The notes under the pieces: model-generated | Database searches by the model: none | What the model was told of the DNA's origin: nothing | The model's input: the letters and a program-made list of their open reading frames with translations, nothing else | Part shown: positions 51,606 to 61,499 of the stretch, piece by piece | Layout: each line of letters opens with the position of its first letter | How positions within the stretch are numbered: the stretch's first letter is position 1 | NCBI GenBank assembly: GCA_021768185.1 | Contig: JAETNP010000011.1 | Span: 62,001 to 126,000, forward strand | Direction: 5' to 3' | DNA length: 64,000 nt | DNA from: Oscillospiraceae bacterium | Lineage (GTDB): Bacteria; Bacillota; Clostridia; Oscillospirales; Oscillospiraceae | Position numbers and translations under genes: made by a program

Positions 51606-53120
51606 TCACTCCGCCCTCTCCAGCCGCAGGGAGAACCGGTACCGGCCCTCCTCCGCCCCCTCCTGGGGGAACAGATAGCTGCCGCCGGCGTCATAGCCCT
51701 CCTGCTCCAGGGAGAGCGTCAGCGTGAAGGCCCCCTCCTGTACCGGCTGGCCCGTCCACATCGCCGGTTCCTGTTCCAGCGCCCCGGCCGCCGGCCCCCG
51801 GAGCATCTCCCAGCCGCCGCACCACGCTCCCCGGAGGGCCATGGTTATGATCCGGGCGTCCTCCAGGGGCAGGAACGCCCACTCCCCGTCTCCGCCGGAG
51901 AAACCGCCCTCCTGCTCCATACGCACGGCGGTGACAAAGCCGTCCCCGTCCAGCTCCAGGGTATAGGCCGGCTCGTCCTCGTAGGGCTCCCCATAGCAGC
52001 GCTCCTCCCAGTCGTCCTCGGAGCCATGCGCGCCGTCCATCAGGATACTGACCGTCTGCTTCGGCAGCCGGAAGCCCTCCTCGTTCACCCACAGGCCGCT
52101 GTCCAGCATTCTGGACACATCGTTGACGTTTTCGGCAAATTCCGCCGCCGTGACCTCGCCCCGGTTGGGGGGCCGCAGGGCCTGGACGCTGCATTCCATC
52201 CGCACCGGGAGCAGCAGCAGCGCCAGTCCGATTGCAGCCACCGCCCGCAGGCCCCACTGGGGGACCTTGCTGTAGTAGAGGTTCTCCGCCTCCCAGTCGT
52301 AGGACATGGGTCTGTCCTCCCGGCACTCCTTATAGCCCCGGTAGAGGCAGTACAAGCTGAAAAGGGGGATCTCCAGCCCGTATCCCGTGAACAGCACGCC
52401 CCAGGTCCGGCGCAGGCCCTGGCGGAAGGTGAGCTTCTTCCCCTGCTTGTTTCGCAGCTCCAGCCCCAGCAGCCACTTTCCCGGGGTGGTCCCCCAGGTA
52501 CACAGCAGCAGAGGCTCCAGCAGCAGCAGGGCGCCCCAGCTCAGCGCAATGCTGACGGCCTGGAACAGCCACCGGGGCAGTCCGGCCATCCCCATCACGC
52601 TCACCCGGAACCCCAGCGTCATCACCGCCCAGGCCGCCGCGCCGGCCAGGCTCAGATCAAAGGTCCTGGCCCAATAGCGCTGCCAGGGGTCGTAGGCCCA
52701 CCGGGCCCCCTCCACCGGGGGCCGCCGGAGTTCCTCCGGCGGCGGGGAAGACTGTCCCGGCAGGGAGAGGCCCTCGTAGCGGGCGGGCTCCAGCGCCGCG
52801 TAGGTCACCCGGTCCGCCGCCATGGCCCGGCAGACCGCCCGGGCGCTGTCCAGCCTGGCGGATTCGTTTTCCAGCAGCGCGGCCTGCCGCTCCACCGCGC
52901 CGGTCAGGGGGAGTTCTCCCGCCTGGACCGCCCGGATGGTCTCGATGGGCATGTCCAGCTGGCGCAGCAGTTTGATCTTCCGCAGGGCCGCCGCGTCCTC
53001 CTCGGAGTAGTCCCGGTAGTTGTTACTCCCCCGGCGGGGGTGGAGCAGGCCCTCTTTTTCATAGTAGCGGACGCTGGCTCTGGGAATGCCCAGTTGTTCT
53101 TCTATTTCCCGGATGTTCAT
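51606..53120 (-). CDS. MerR-type HTH fused to an RDD-family membrane domain
   Basis: The 504-residue protein starts at MNIREIEEQLGIPRASVRYYEK behind GGGAGG. Residues 1-110 are a MerR DNA-binding domain (EKEGLLHPRRGSNNYRDYSEED, then KIKLLRQLDMPIETIRAV). Residues about 160-290 form an RDD-type membrane domain starting RYWARTFDLSLAGAAAW, with CTWGTTPGKWLLGLELRN. A last membrane segment near 315 is followed by about 180 residues likely outside the membrane. A membrane-tethered one-component regulator is implied. PHE-7 starts about 108 bases upstream. Confidence 0.85.
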   Translation of the reverse strand: MNIREIEEQLGIPRASVRYYEKEGLLHPRRGSNNYRDYSEEDAAALRKIKLLRQLDMPIETIRAVQAGELPLTGAVERQAALLENESARLDSARAVCRAMAADRVTYAALEPARYEGLSLPGQSSPPPEELRRPPVEGARWAYDPWQRYWARTFDLSLAGAAAWAVMTLGFRVSVMGMAGLPRWLFQAVSIALSWGALLLLEPLLLCTWGTTPGKWLLGLELRNKQGKKLTFRQGLRRTWGVLFTGYGLEIPLFSLYCLYRGYKECREDRPMSYDWEAENLYYSKVPQWGLRAVAAIGLALLLLPVRMECSVQALRPPNRGEVTAAEFAENVNDVSRMLDSGLWVNEEGFRLPKQTVSILMDGAHGSEDDWEERCYGEPYEDEPAYTLELDGDGFVTAVRMEQEGGFSGGDGEWAFLPLEDARIITMALRGAWCGGWEMLRGPAAGALEQEPAMWTGQPVQEGAFTLTLSLEQEGYDAGGSYLFPQEGAEEGRYRFSLRLERAE

Positions 53121-53228
53121 GGTTTTTGCCTCCCGGTTTCTGTTTTCTGCCTCTATCATAGACTATGAACCGGGTTTACAGTCAAGGGGTTTTTATCAAA
53201 AAGTGAAATAATCGGCTTTATTTTCTCT

Positions 53229-53780
53229 GCGGCCCTTCGGGCCGCCTCCGAACGATTTCTCGTCGAAAGCCCGGGACCTGCGCGGCCCCGGACTCCGCGC
53301 CTACTTTTGCCACGCGGCAAAAGTAGGCAAAAACGCGCTTAGGAAACTGCGTTTCCTAAGAACCTTCCTAAATTACGGGGGAGTTTAGTTTTGCGCCCAA
53401 GGCACAGTCGGTTTGGTCTAAACCTTACTGCTGTCCGCTTCGTTCCTCTTCTGCGTCTATTTTAGCGTGGTTGTCGGCAGTCCCTACCGTATAGCGGGGC
53501 TAACTCCCCGGGGTGCAGTCTTGCAGATTTGTCCGTTAGAACGCATCCCCCTTGCAGGGGGTACCGCATGGAACGGGCGGCGAGCCGGAGTTCTACAAGT
53601 GCCAGACCACTAGATCAGATGCCCGAAGGACCGGTAGTTCACGTGGCACCGCAACTCTTCATTTCCACCGAACCCTCGCAAACCCCTCGCCGAGGTCCCT
53701 TGCCGTCAGGCGGGACCGAGAAGGGAGTCCAGAACCGTAGGTTCTGGCGCGTTTTTGGGTACTTTTGCCGCGGGGCAACC
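53229..53780 (+). repeat. PHE-7, palindromic hairpin element truncated at its right end
   Basis: Left: a 53229-53245, b about 53271-53291, c 53299-53328 (GCCTACTTTTGCC with its complement), d 53338-53360 (CTTAGGAAAC/GTTTCCTAAG). Right: d 53729-53747 (CCAGAACC/GGTTCTGG), c starts GGGTACTTTTGCC and ends in GGGGCAA at about 53779. The remaining arm and hairpins b and a are missing, as in PHE-5. The element's right part forms the 3' end of the thioredoxin-like gene. Confidence 0.86.
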
Positions 53781-54073
53781 TCCCTTTGGAGGCCCCTGCC
53801 GTAAGACACAACTTTCCCATCTACCACCAGCGCCGGGGTCGTCATCACCCCATAGGCGGCGATCTGCGCGAAATCCGTCACGTGGTCGATGGCCGGGTCC
53901 ATCCCCAACTCCTCCAGGGCGGCCCGGACCGCCTCCTCCAGTGCGCGGCACTTGGCACACCCGCTCCCCAGCACCTTGACGCCGGAGGCGGACTGCTCCG
54001 CCTCCGCCGTCTCCGGGGCGCGGACGCCGCAGCAGCATCCGGTATCTTCCTTTTTCTTGCCAAACAGTCCCAT
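53639..54073 (-). CDS. Thioredoxin-like (redox-active disulfide) protein with element-derived C-terminus
   Basis: The 144-residue protein has a cysteine-rich start (GKKKEDTGCCCGVR) and a thioredoxin-like domain with active site GSGCAKCRALEEAV and MTTPALVVDGKVVSYG. Small proteins of this type commonly accompany DUF318/ArsP permeases, as here. After about residue 99 (GRGLQRE) the frame enters PHE-7 and ends with about 45 residues translated from the repeat (APRQKYPKTRQNLR and beyond). The native last helix has thus been replaced. The core fold may still work, but a normal member would end there with a short helix. Confidence 0.8.
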   Translation of the reverse strand: MGLFGKKKEDTGCCCGVRAPETAEAEQSASGVKVLGSGCAKCRALEEAVRAALEELGMDPAIDHVTDFAQIAAYGVMTTPALVVDGKVVSYGRGLQREVAPRQKYPKTRQNLRFWTPFSVPPDGKGPRRGVCEGSVEMKSCGAT

Positions 54074-54092
54074 AGATCGTTCCTCCTGAAAT

Positions 54093-55094
54093 TTATATCA
54101 GCATAAATTGGAATACATTAAACAGACAGCCCACAAGGATGATGCCGATGGTGCAGATGCCGGTGAACAGGGCCAGCAGCTTCGGCTTTACCGCCTTGCG
54201 GAGCATGATGAGAGATGGCAGGCTCAGCGTGGTGACCGCCATCATGAACGCCAGGACCGTGCCCAGTTGAGCGCCCTTATAGAGCAGGGCCTCCGCCACG
54301 GGGATGGCCCCGAAAATATCAGCGTACATGGGAACGCCCGCCAGCACGGCAAGGACGACGCCGAAGGGATTCCTGCCGCCCAGCAGGGCTTCGACCCAGC
54401 CCTCCGGTATCCAGTTGTGGATGACCGCGCCGACGCCCACGCCAATCAAAATATAGGGGAATACCTTCTTGAAGGTGGAGACAGTCTGCTCCTTCGCATA
54501 CCGGACCCGCTCCCGTTTCGTCAGCCCCGGGACGTCGATGTCCACGCCTCCGGCGCTTCGGATGAATTCCTCCACATAGGGCTCCATGTGCAGCTTCTCG
54601 ATCAGCGTGCCGCCCATTACGGCAATCACCAGTCCGACCGCCACATAGGCAATCGCGACCTTCGCACCGAAAACGCTGATCAGGAGGATCAGGCTTCCCA
54701 AATCCACCATGGGGGAGGAGATCAGGAACGAGAACGTGACCCCCAGCGGCAGCCCCGCGCCGGTGAAGCCGATAAAGAGCGGGATGGACGAACAGGAGCA
54801 GAAGGGCGTCACCGTCCCCAGCAGAGCGGAAATGACGTTTGCGCCTACACCGTGGAACCGGCCCAGGATTCGTCTGCTCCGCTCCGGCGGGAAGTAGCTC
54901 TGAATGTAGGAGATCACGAAAATCAGGAAGCAGAGCAGCACCGTGATCTTCAGCACGTCATAGAGGAAAAATTGGATGCTGCCCCCTATGCGTCCCTCCA
55001 CGTCCAGCCCCAGCAGGGAGAGGCCATCCCCAATCAGCCCGTTCAGCCATTTCATGCCCAGGATCTGGTCCTGGATGAACGACCATACGCCCAT
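54093..55094 (-). CDS. Permease of the DUF318/ArsP family
   Basis: The 333-residue membrane protein has about eight membrane segments and the family motif LLGTVTPFCSCSSIPLFIG with paired cysteines, then SFLISSPMVD and, in the second half, LAVLAGVPMYADIFG. Members export organoarsenicals or other thiophilic toxicants. The gene lies between an ArsR regulator and a thioredoxin-like gene, a typical set. An ArsR-type operator (55128-55147) overlaps its promoter region, so derepression by metal or metalloid is likely. Confidence 0.9.
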   Translation of the reverse strand: MGVWSFIQDQILGMKWLNGLIGDGLSLLGLDVEGRIGGSIQFFLYDVLKITVLLCFLIFVISYIQSYFPPERSRRILGRFHGVGANVISALLGTVTPFCSCSSIPLFIGFTGAGLPLGVTFSFLISSPMVDLGSLILLISVFGAKVAIAYVAVGLVIAVMGGTLIEKLHMEPYVEEFIRSAGGVDIDVPGLTKRERVRYAKEQTVSTFKKVFPYILIGVGVGAVIHNWIPEGWVEALLGGRNPFGVVLAVLAGVPMYADIFGAIPVAEALLYKGAQLGTVLAFMMAVTTLSLPSLIMLRKAVKPKLLALFTGICTIGIILVGCLFNVFQFMLI

Positions 55095-55127
55095 ACAAAA
55101 ACCTCGCTTTCTTGTTGGTCGGATAAC

Positions 55128-55152
55128 ATATCAAAAAAATTTGATATTTCAA
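55128..55152 (-). promoter_or_regulatory. ArsR-type operator and promoter of the permease gene
   Basis: ATATCAAA, four bases, TTTGATAT (55128-55147) is a perfect dyad. On the minus strand TTGAAA (55147-55152) abuts it as a -35, with TATGTT 16 bases on, so the dyad fills the spacer. Confidence 0.65.
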
Positions 55153-55186
55153 GCGGAAAATAAGCGCCATCCCCCGGTGATGGCGT

Positions 55187-55501
55187 TTATCTTCCGCACG
55201 AAGGGCATCCGCCCCCCTGGTCCCCCTCCGGCGTGGTGATGGCAAGGAGCAGCTCCACCGCCGCGTCCCTGCCGGACGCGCTCAGACGGTAATGGGTCCA
55301 CTTCCCCTCCTGCCTGCTGGCTACCAGCCCGGAGTCACACAGGATCTTCATGTGGTAGGACAGCCCCGACTGGGTCAGGTCCATCGGCTCCTGCAGGACG
55401 CAGGCGCATTTCTCGCCGCTGCGCAGCTGCTCCAGAATGGCCAGCCGCTTCGGGTCGCACAGGGCCTTGAATACCTTCGCGTTTTCCTGATGGGTCCCCA
55501 T
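55187..55501 (-). CDS. ArsR-family metal(loid)-sensing repressor
   Basis: The 104-residue protein starts at ATG 55501. The winged-helix domain includes VFKALCDPKRLAILEQL, the metal-binding-type segment EKCACVLQEPMDL (Cys-x-Cys on helix alpha3), and LTQSGLSYHMKILCDSGLV as the recognition helix. C-terminal residues end GGGCPSCGR with two more cysteines. It should repress itself and the permease gene through the two matching dyads at 55128 and 55512. Confidence 0.92.
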   Translation of the reverse strand: MGTHQENAKVFKALCDPKRLAILEQLRSGEKCACVLQEPMDLTQSGLSYHMKILCDSGLVASRQEGKWTHYRLSASGRDAAVELLLAITTPEGDQGGGCPSCGR

Positions 55502-55511
55502 GGGCCACCTC

Positions 55512-55565
55512 AAATCAAATGTTTTTGATATGTACCAGTATACGCTTCGCCGGGCCGTTTGTCAA
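55512..55565 (-). promoter_or_regulatory. arsR promoter with operator
   Basis: On the minus strand TTGACA (55560-55565) and TATACT (55537-55542) have a 17-base spacer. The dyad AAATCAAA, four bases, TTTGATAT (55512-55531) covers the expected transcription start and matches the permease operator except for one arm base. Confidence 0.75.
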
Positions 55566-55649
55566 CAGGGGGCTGCGGAATTTTTTCCGGAAGCCTCCGG
55601 ACAGGAAAACAGGGCAGGCGCAAACCGCACCTGCCCCGGGAAAATGACG

Positions 55650-56090
55650 CTATCTGTTTTCCGCCGCCGCGATCTTGTCGATGCGCCGCTGGTGCCGTCC
55701 GCCCTCGAACTCGAAGGTCAGAAACGCCTCGATAATCTCCCGGGCCATGAGGGGCCCGGTGACGCCGGCCCCCAGGGCCAGGACGTTGGCGTTGTTGTGC
55801 CGCCGGGTCATCTGAGCGCTCCAGGGCTCGCTGCACAGAGCGCACCGGATGCCCTTCACCTTATTGGCGGTGATGGAGGCCCCGATGCCGGTGGTGCAGA
55901 TGACGATGCCCCGCTCACATTTCCCCTCCGCCACCGCCCGGGCGGCGGGCTCGCAGAAATCGGCGTAGTCGCAGCTCTCCAGCCCATGGCAGCCGAAATC
56001 CTCCACCTCGTGGCCCTGCTCCGCGAGCCAGGAGCGCAGGTCCTCCTTCAGAGCAAAGCCGCCGTGGTCGGACGCGATGGAAATTTTCAT
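55650..56090 (-). CDS. rpiB: Ribose-5-phosphate isomerase B
   Basis: The 146-residue protein starts MKISIASDHGGFALKEDL. It has the Cys-containing active loop VICTTGIGASITANKVKG (Cys at about residue 66) and the HNNANVLALGAGV motif of RpiB/LacAB sugar isomerases. It interconverts ribose-5-phosphate and ribulose-5-phosphate. The gene is alone between arsR and dnaJ. Confidence 0.95.
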   Translation of the reverse strand: MKISIASDHGGFALKEDLRSWLAEQGHEVEDFGCHGLESCDYADFCEPAARAVAEGKCERGIVICTTGIGASITANKVKGIRCALCSEPWSAQMTRRHNNANVLALGAGVTGPLMAREIIEAFLTFEFEGGRHQRRIDKIAAAENR

Positions 56091-56179
56091 ATCCTCTCTC
56101 CCTTTCAACACATATTTTTCGCTGCCGGGCGGCAGATCCGGTCAACCGCCGCGGCATAGTCCCGAACTTAGCCGCCCGC

Positions 56180-57328
56180 TTAGGGCTTCTTGAACATATC
56201 GAAGAAGCTCTTGCGCTCCTTGTAGTTGTGCTCCTTCAAGGTGTCGCTGAACTTCCGCAGGGCCTCCTTCTGCTCCCGGTTGAGGCCCCGGGGCGTCTCA
56301 ATGTGTACGGTGACGAACTGGTCCCCGCGGCCCCGGCCGTTGACGTTGGGGATGCCCTTCCCCTTCAGGCGGAAGGTGGTGCCGGTCTGGGTGCCCTCGG
56401 GCAGGGTGTAGGACACCTTGCCGTCGATGGTGGGGATCTCCATATCCCCGCCCAGCACCGCCTGGGTGAAGGTGATGGGCGCGTCGCAGTAAACGTCGGC
56501 CCCGTCTCGCCGGAAGAGCTGGTGGGGCTGGACGGAAATGACGATTTGCAGGTCCCCGGCGGGCCCGCCGTTCTTCCCGGCGTTGCCCTGGCCCCGGAGA
56601 GAGATGATCTGCCCGTTGTCGATGCCCGCCGGGATGGAGACCTTGACGGTCTTCCGCTTTCTGATCTGGCCGGTGCCGCCGCAGTTCCGGCAGGGAGAGG
56701 AGATGATCTTTCCCTTGCCGCCGCACTTGGGGCAGGGCCCGGTGGTGGCGAAGACCCCCATGGGGGTCTGCCGCCGCTGCTGGACGGTGCCGGAGCCGCC
56801 GCAGTTGGAACAGGTCTCCGGGCTGGTGCCGGGGGCCGCGCCGGTGCCCTTGCAGGTCTCGCACTGCTCCACCCGCTCCAGGGCCACCTCCTTCTCACAG
56901 CCGAAGGCGGCCTCCTCGAAGGTGATGGTCAGCCCCATGCGCAGGCTCTCCCCCCGCTGGGGGCCGGTCCGGGACCGGGTCCCGCCGCCGAAGCCCCCGC
57001 CGAAGAAGCTGCCGAAAATGTCCCCCAGGTCCCCGAAGTCGAAGCCTCCGTCGAACCCGCCGCCGAAGCCTCCGCCGTTCTGGGCGGCGTAGCTGGGGTC
57101 CACCCCGGCGAAGCCGAACTGGTCGTACCGGGAGCGCTTGTCGGCGTCGCTGAGGACCTCATAGGCGTCGTTGGCTTCCTTGAACCGGGCCTCGGCCTCC
57201 TTGTCCCCCGGATGGAGGTCCGGGTGGTTCTCCTTGGCCAGCTTCCGGTAGGCCTTCTTGATTTCCGCGTCCGTGGCGGTCTTGGACACGCCCAGGACCT
57301 CGTAGTAGTCTCTCTTTTGGTCAGCCAT
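56180..57328 (-). CDS. dnaJ: Chaperone DnaJ
   Basis: The 382-residue protein is a complete type I DnaJ. The J domain has HPD as ENHPDLHPG (about residue 35), then a Gly/Phe-rich linker (GGGFGGGFDGGFDFG), the zinc centre with four CxxCxGxG repeats (CETCKGTG, CSNCGGSG, CPKCGGKG, CRNCGGTG) and the C-terminal substrate domain. It is the last gene of the heat-shock operon. Between it and dnaK lies the second-family element at 57388, so its promoter or RNA processing may differ from grpE-dnaK. Confidence 0.97.
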   Translation of the reverse strand: MADQKRDYYEVLGVSKTATDAEIKKAYRKLAKENHPDLHPGDKEAEARFKEANDAYEVLSDADKRSRYDQFGFAGVDPSYAAQNGGGFGGGFDGGFDFGDLGDIFGSFFGGGFGGGTRSRTGPQRGESLRMGLTITFEEAAFGCEKEVALERVEQCETCKGTGAAPGTSPETCSNCGGSGTVQQRRQTPMGVFATTGPCPKCGGKGKIISSPCRNCGGTGQIRKRKTVKVSIPAGIDNGQIISLRGQGNAGKNGGPAGDLQIVISVQPHQLFRRDGADVYCDAPITFTQAVLGGDMEIPTIDGKVSYTLPEGTQTGTTFRLKGKGIPNVNGRGRGDQFVTVHIETPRGLNREQKEALRKFSDTLKEHNYKERKSFFDMFKKP

Positions 57329-57387
57329 AGTCTCTCACATCCAATCTATCGCAAAACACTCCAAATGCGAATCAAGAGTCCGCCATT

Positions 57388-57569
57388 AAAAGTTTCGCCG
57401 GCCTTTTCAAAGGCCGCAGGGTGCAGAGGCAGAGCCTCTGGCCGCACTCCGCAGAGTGCGGAACTCCCCAAAAGCCGCGCCCAAAAAAATCTGCCAAAAA
57501 GCAAAATCCCAAACACGCGCGGCTTTAAGCGCATTCACCGCTTCGCGGTGAACAGCGCCGGGAGTTCCC
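57388..57569 (+). repeat. Second hairpin family, copy 2, between dnaK and dnaJ
   Basis: About 182 bases matching the element at 38437-38626 in reverse orientation. Blocks AAAAGTTTCGCCGGCC, AAAAGCCGCGCCC, AATCCCAAAC and CGCCGGGAGTTCCC are shared, while the stems between them vary but stay paired. A 13-base direct repeat AACACTCCAAATG flanks it at 57355-57367 and 57592-57604, which looks like a target-site duplication. Confidence 0.78.
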
Positions 57570-57640
57570 GTCGATCCTTGATCTGCACTCTAACACTCCA
57601 AATGGGGCGGGGAGCGCGTCCCCGTCCCATCGGAAGGCGT

Positions 57641-59361
<1,721 letters not shown>

Positions 59362-59411
59362 TTATTAACATTGGTTGGTTGGTTGAATTGAGGGCTCGGT
59401 TCTGTCCTTTG

Positions 59412-59700
59412 GCCCGGGGGCTTCTCGCCCCCGGACTCCTCGGGTACTTTTTGTGTGAACAAAAAGTACCCAAAAAGTCACTTAAACCTGGCGGTTTAAG
59501 AATCCCTTGATTACGGGGGAGTTTATTTTACGCTACGACCTTTAGATTACCGGCCTATCTCCAGTGCTTTGGGCCGATGCCGCTCCCTGCTTCTGCGCAC
59601 GGTCCTATCGGGGGTGCTGGTTGCCGCGCGGCACGCGGCACGAGGGTCTGGCGCTGGGGTGCTCTTTAGGAGTGCGGTCCGCTATTCTTTTGCGGATGTT
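59412..59700 (-). repeat. PHE-8, half element between grpE and dnaK
   Basis: Only one end is present: b 59414-59434, c 59442-59471 (GGGTAC/GTACCC), d 59481-59500, followed by the core sequence (CTACGACCTTTAGATTACCG, TCTGCGCACGG) that marks the right end of PHE-3 and PHE-6. It is therefore a remnant of an HTH cassette whose genes were lost. It ends just before the grpE stop, leaving dnaK some 80 bases away on the other side. Confidence 0.8.
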
Positions 59701-59711
59701 GGGGGGACCTT

Positions 59712-60281
59712 TTAATTTGCTACTTGGACTTTGGCGAAGCGGATGACCTTGTCCCCTAACAGAAAGCCCTTCTGGAACACCTGGGAGACGACGCTCTCAC
59801 CCAGCTCCTCGCTGTCAATGTGCATCACGGCCTCATGCCGCTCAGGGTCAAATGCCTCCCCCGCAGGGTCCAGGACGGTCACACCCTGCTTTTCCAGCAC
59901 GGCAATGAGCTGGTTGAAGATCATCGCCATGCCCTTCTTGTGGGCGTTGTCCTCGTCCCCCGGCTGGTTTACCGCACGCTCCAGATTGTCGTAGACCTCC
60001 AGGAATTTTCCTATGGTGTCCAGCTTGGCGTCCTGGTAGATGCTCTCCTTCTCCTTGGAGGTGCGCTTGCGGTAGTTGTCGTACTCCGCCGCCAGACGGA
60101 GATACTTGTCGTTCTGGGCCGCCAGCTGCTGGGCCAGGCCCTCCATCTTCTCCATCTGCTCCCGGGTGACGGTGAAGGTCTCCGGGGCGGCTTCCTCCGC
60201 TGTCTCCTCCGGCTCTCCGGCAGGAGAGGACTGGGTCTCCTTCTCCTCATCCAGAGGGACGTCTTTTTCTTTCTTACTCAC
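59712..60281 (-). CDS. grpE: Nucleotide exchange factor GrpE
   Basis: The 189-residue protein has a charged, low-complexity start (KKEKDVPLDEEKETQ), a long coiled-coil (QLAAQNDKYLRLAAEYDNYR) and the C-terminal beta domain (EAVMHIDSEELGESVVSQVF). It exchanges ADP for ATP on DnaK. It overlaps hrcA by four bases. Confidence 0.95.
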   Translation of the reverse strand: MSKKEKDVPLDEEKETQSSPAGEPEETAEEAAPETFTVTREQMEKMEGLAQQLAAQNDKYLRLAAEYDNYRKRTSKEKESIYQDAKLDTIGKFLEVYDNLERAVNQPGDEDNAHKKGMAMIFNQLIAVLEKQGVTVLDPAGEAFDPERHEAVMHIDSEELGESVVSQVFQKGFLLGDKVIRFAKVQVAN

Positions 60282-61330
60282 GATTTATCCTCCTCCTTCG
60301 GGGGCAGCTGATTGCTTTTCCCAAACATTTTCGTTAAACTCTCGGCAAAGTAGCTGAGCCGCGCGGCCACAGCGGCGTAGTCCATCCGGGTGGGGCCTAC
60401 CACGCCGATGAGGCCCCGCATGTTTTCCCCGATGTCGTAGCTGGCCACCACCACGCTGGCGTCCTTCAGCGCCTCGTTGACGTTCTCCGGACCGATGAGG
60501 ATCTGCATGGGCGTGTTCTCGTCCAGCACAGGCAGCTCCGCCTTCTGGTCCGTCAGCAGGCGCATGAGCTCGTTGGCCCGGCCCGGGTCCTGAAACTCCG
60601 GCTGGAGGAGCAGCTGGGTCTGCCCGGCGGCAAACACCTGGCTTTTGGCGCTCTGGTCCATGACCTCCCCGGCGTACTCCACCGCCAGGGACAGCGGCAT
60701 GAACAGCTCCGGAGGCAGCTGGCCCGTGAGGGCCATCAGCTTTTCCCCCATGCCCTCCGGCTCCACCCCGGTGAAGTGGGTGTTCAGCAGGTTGGCCAGG
60801 GCGGAGAGCTGTTCGGCCTCCACCGGGAGGTCCGTGCGCAGCAGCCGGCTCTTGACCCGGCTGTCGGCGGTCATCACCACGGCGATGAAGCTGCCCGCGT
60901 CCACCGGCAGCAGGTCGAAGCGCCGTACCGTGACGCCCCCCTTGCCCACCGCCGCCGCGTAGGCGGGGTAGCTGACGATGGAGGACACCATCTGGCCCGC
61001 CTGGGCGATGACGCTGTCCAGCTCCTGCATCTTGCCCCCCAGGGCCTCGTTGATGGCGGCGGCCTCCTGGTCGGAGACAGAGCGGCGCTCCATCAGCTCG
61101 TTGACGTACAGCCGGTAGCCCTTGGGAGAGGGGACCCGGCCCGCCGAGGTGTGGGGCTGTTCCAGGTAGCCAAGCTCGGTCAGGTCCGCCAGCTCGTTGC
61201 GGATGGTGGCGGAGCTGAGGTTCCCGCCCATGGCCTGGGCGATGAACTTGGAGCCCACCGGTTCGGCGGCGTCGATGTACCGCTCGGTGACCACCTTCAG
61301 TATTTGTTTCTTTCGGGCGGTCAATTCCAT
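60278..61330 (-). CDS. hrcA: Heat-inducible transcription repressor HrcA
   Basis: The 350-residue protein starts at ATG 61330 (MELTARKKQILKVVTERYID) behind AAGGAG. The N-terminal winged helix includes GNLSSATIRNELADL, followed by the GAF-like HrcA domain with the C-terminal GPTRMDYAAVAARL. It represses the operon at the CIRCE element directly upstream and depends on GroE for activity in relatives. It is the first gene of hrcA-grpE-dnaK-dnaJ. Confidence 0.97.
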   Translation of the reverse strand: MELTARKKQILKVVTERYIDAAEPVGSKFIAQAMGGNLSSATIRNELADLTELGYLEQPHTSAGRVPSPKGYRLYVNELMERRSVSDQEAAAINEALGGKMQELDSVIAQAGQMVSSIVSYPAYAAAVGKGGVTVRRFDLLPVDAGSFIAVVMTADSRVKSRLLRTDLPVEAEQLSALANLLNTHFTGVEPEGMGEKLMALTGQLPPELFMPLSLAVEYAGEVMDQSAKSQVFAAGQTQLLLQPEFQDPGRANELMRLLTDQKAELPVLDENTPMQILIGPENVNEALKDASVVVASYDIGENMRGLIGVVGPTRMDYAAVAARLSYFAESLTKMFGKSNQLPPKEEDKS

Positions 61331-61343
61331 AACCGGCACTCCT

Positions 61344-61370
61344 TTAGCACTCCTTTCCCTCGAGTGCTAA
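61344..61370. promoter_or_regulatory. CIRCE operator for HrcA
   Basis: TTAGCACTC, nine bases, GAGTGCTAA is a perfect match to the CIRCE consensus. It lies between the promoter and the hrcA start. Confidence 0.97.
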
Positions 61371-61374
61371 ACGC

Positions 61375-61403
61375 AGTGTATCACTATTATTTTCGTCTGT
61401 CAA
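61375..61403 (-). promoter_or_regulatory. Promoter of the heat-shock operon
   Basis: On the minus strand TTGACA (61398-61403) and TACACT (61375-61380) have a 17-base spacer. The CIRCE dyad starts about five bases downstream. Confidence 0.85.
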
Positions 61404-61499
61404 TACGATTTGCCCCGGGCAATTTGAACAATTTGTAAATTCACCCCTGTCAGGGGGGCCGGGACCATCGCCGCAGGGGGCGGAATCGGGTTTTCCCTC

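Noticed and set aside
50322-53168. Very long plus-strand open frame (948 codons), with others such as 1951-4182, 38688-41324 and 56228-58828
   Set aside because: They lie opposite clear genes (pyrC/MerR-RDD, thioesterase/aminopeptidase, sensor kinase, dnaK/dnaJ). Their composition (Gly, His, Val, Arg, Pro rich) is that of antisense frames in GC-rich DNA, and they lack ribosome binding sites and domains.
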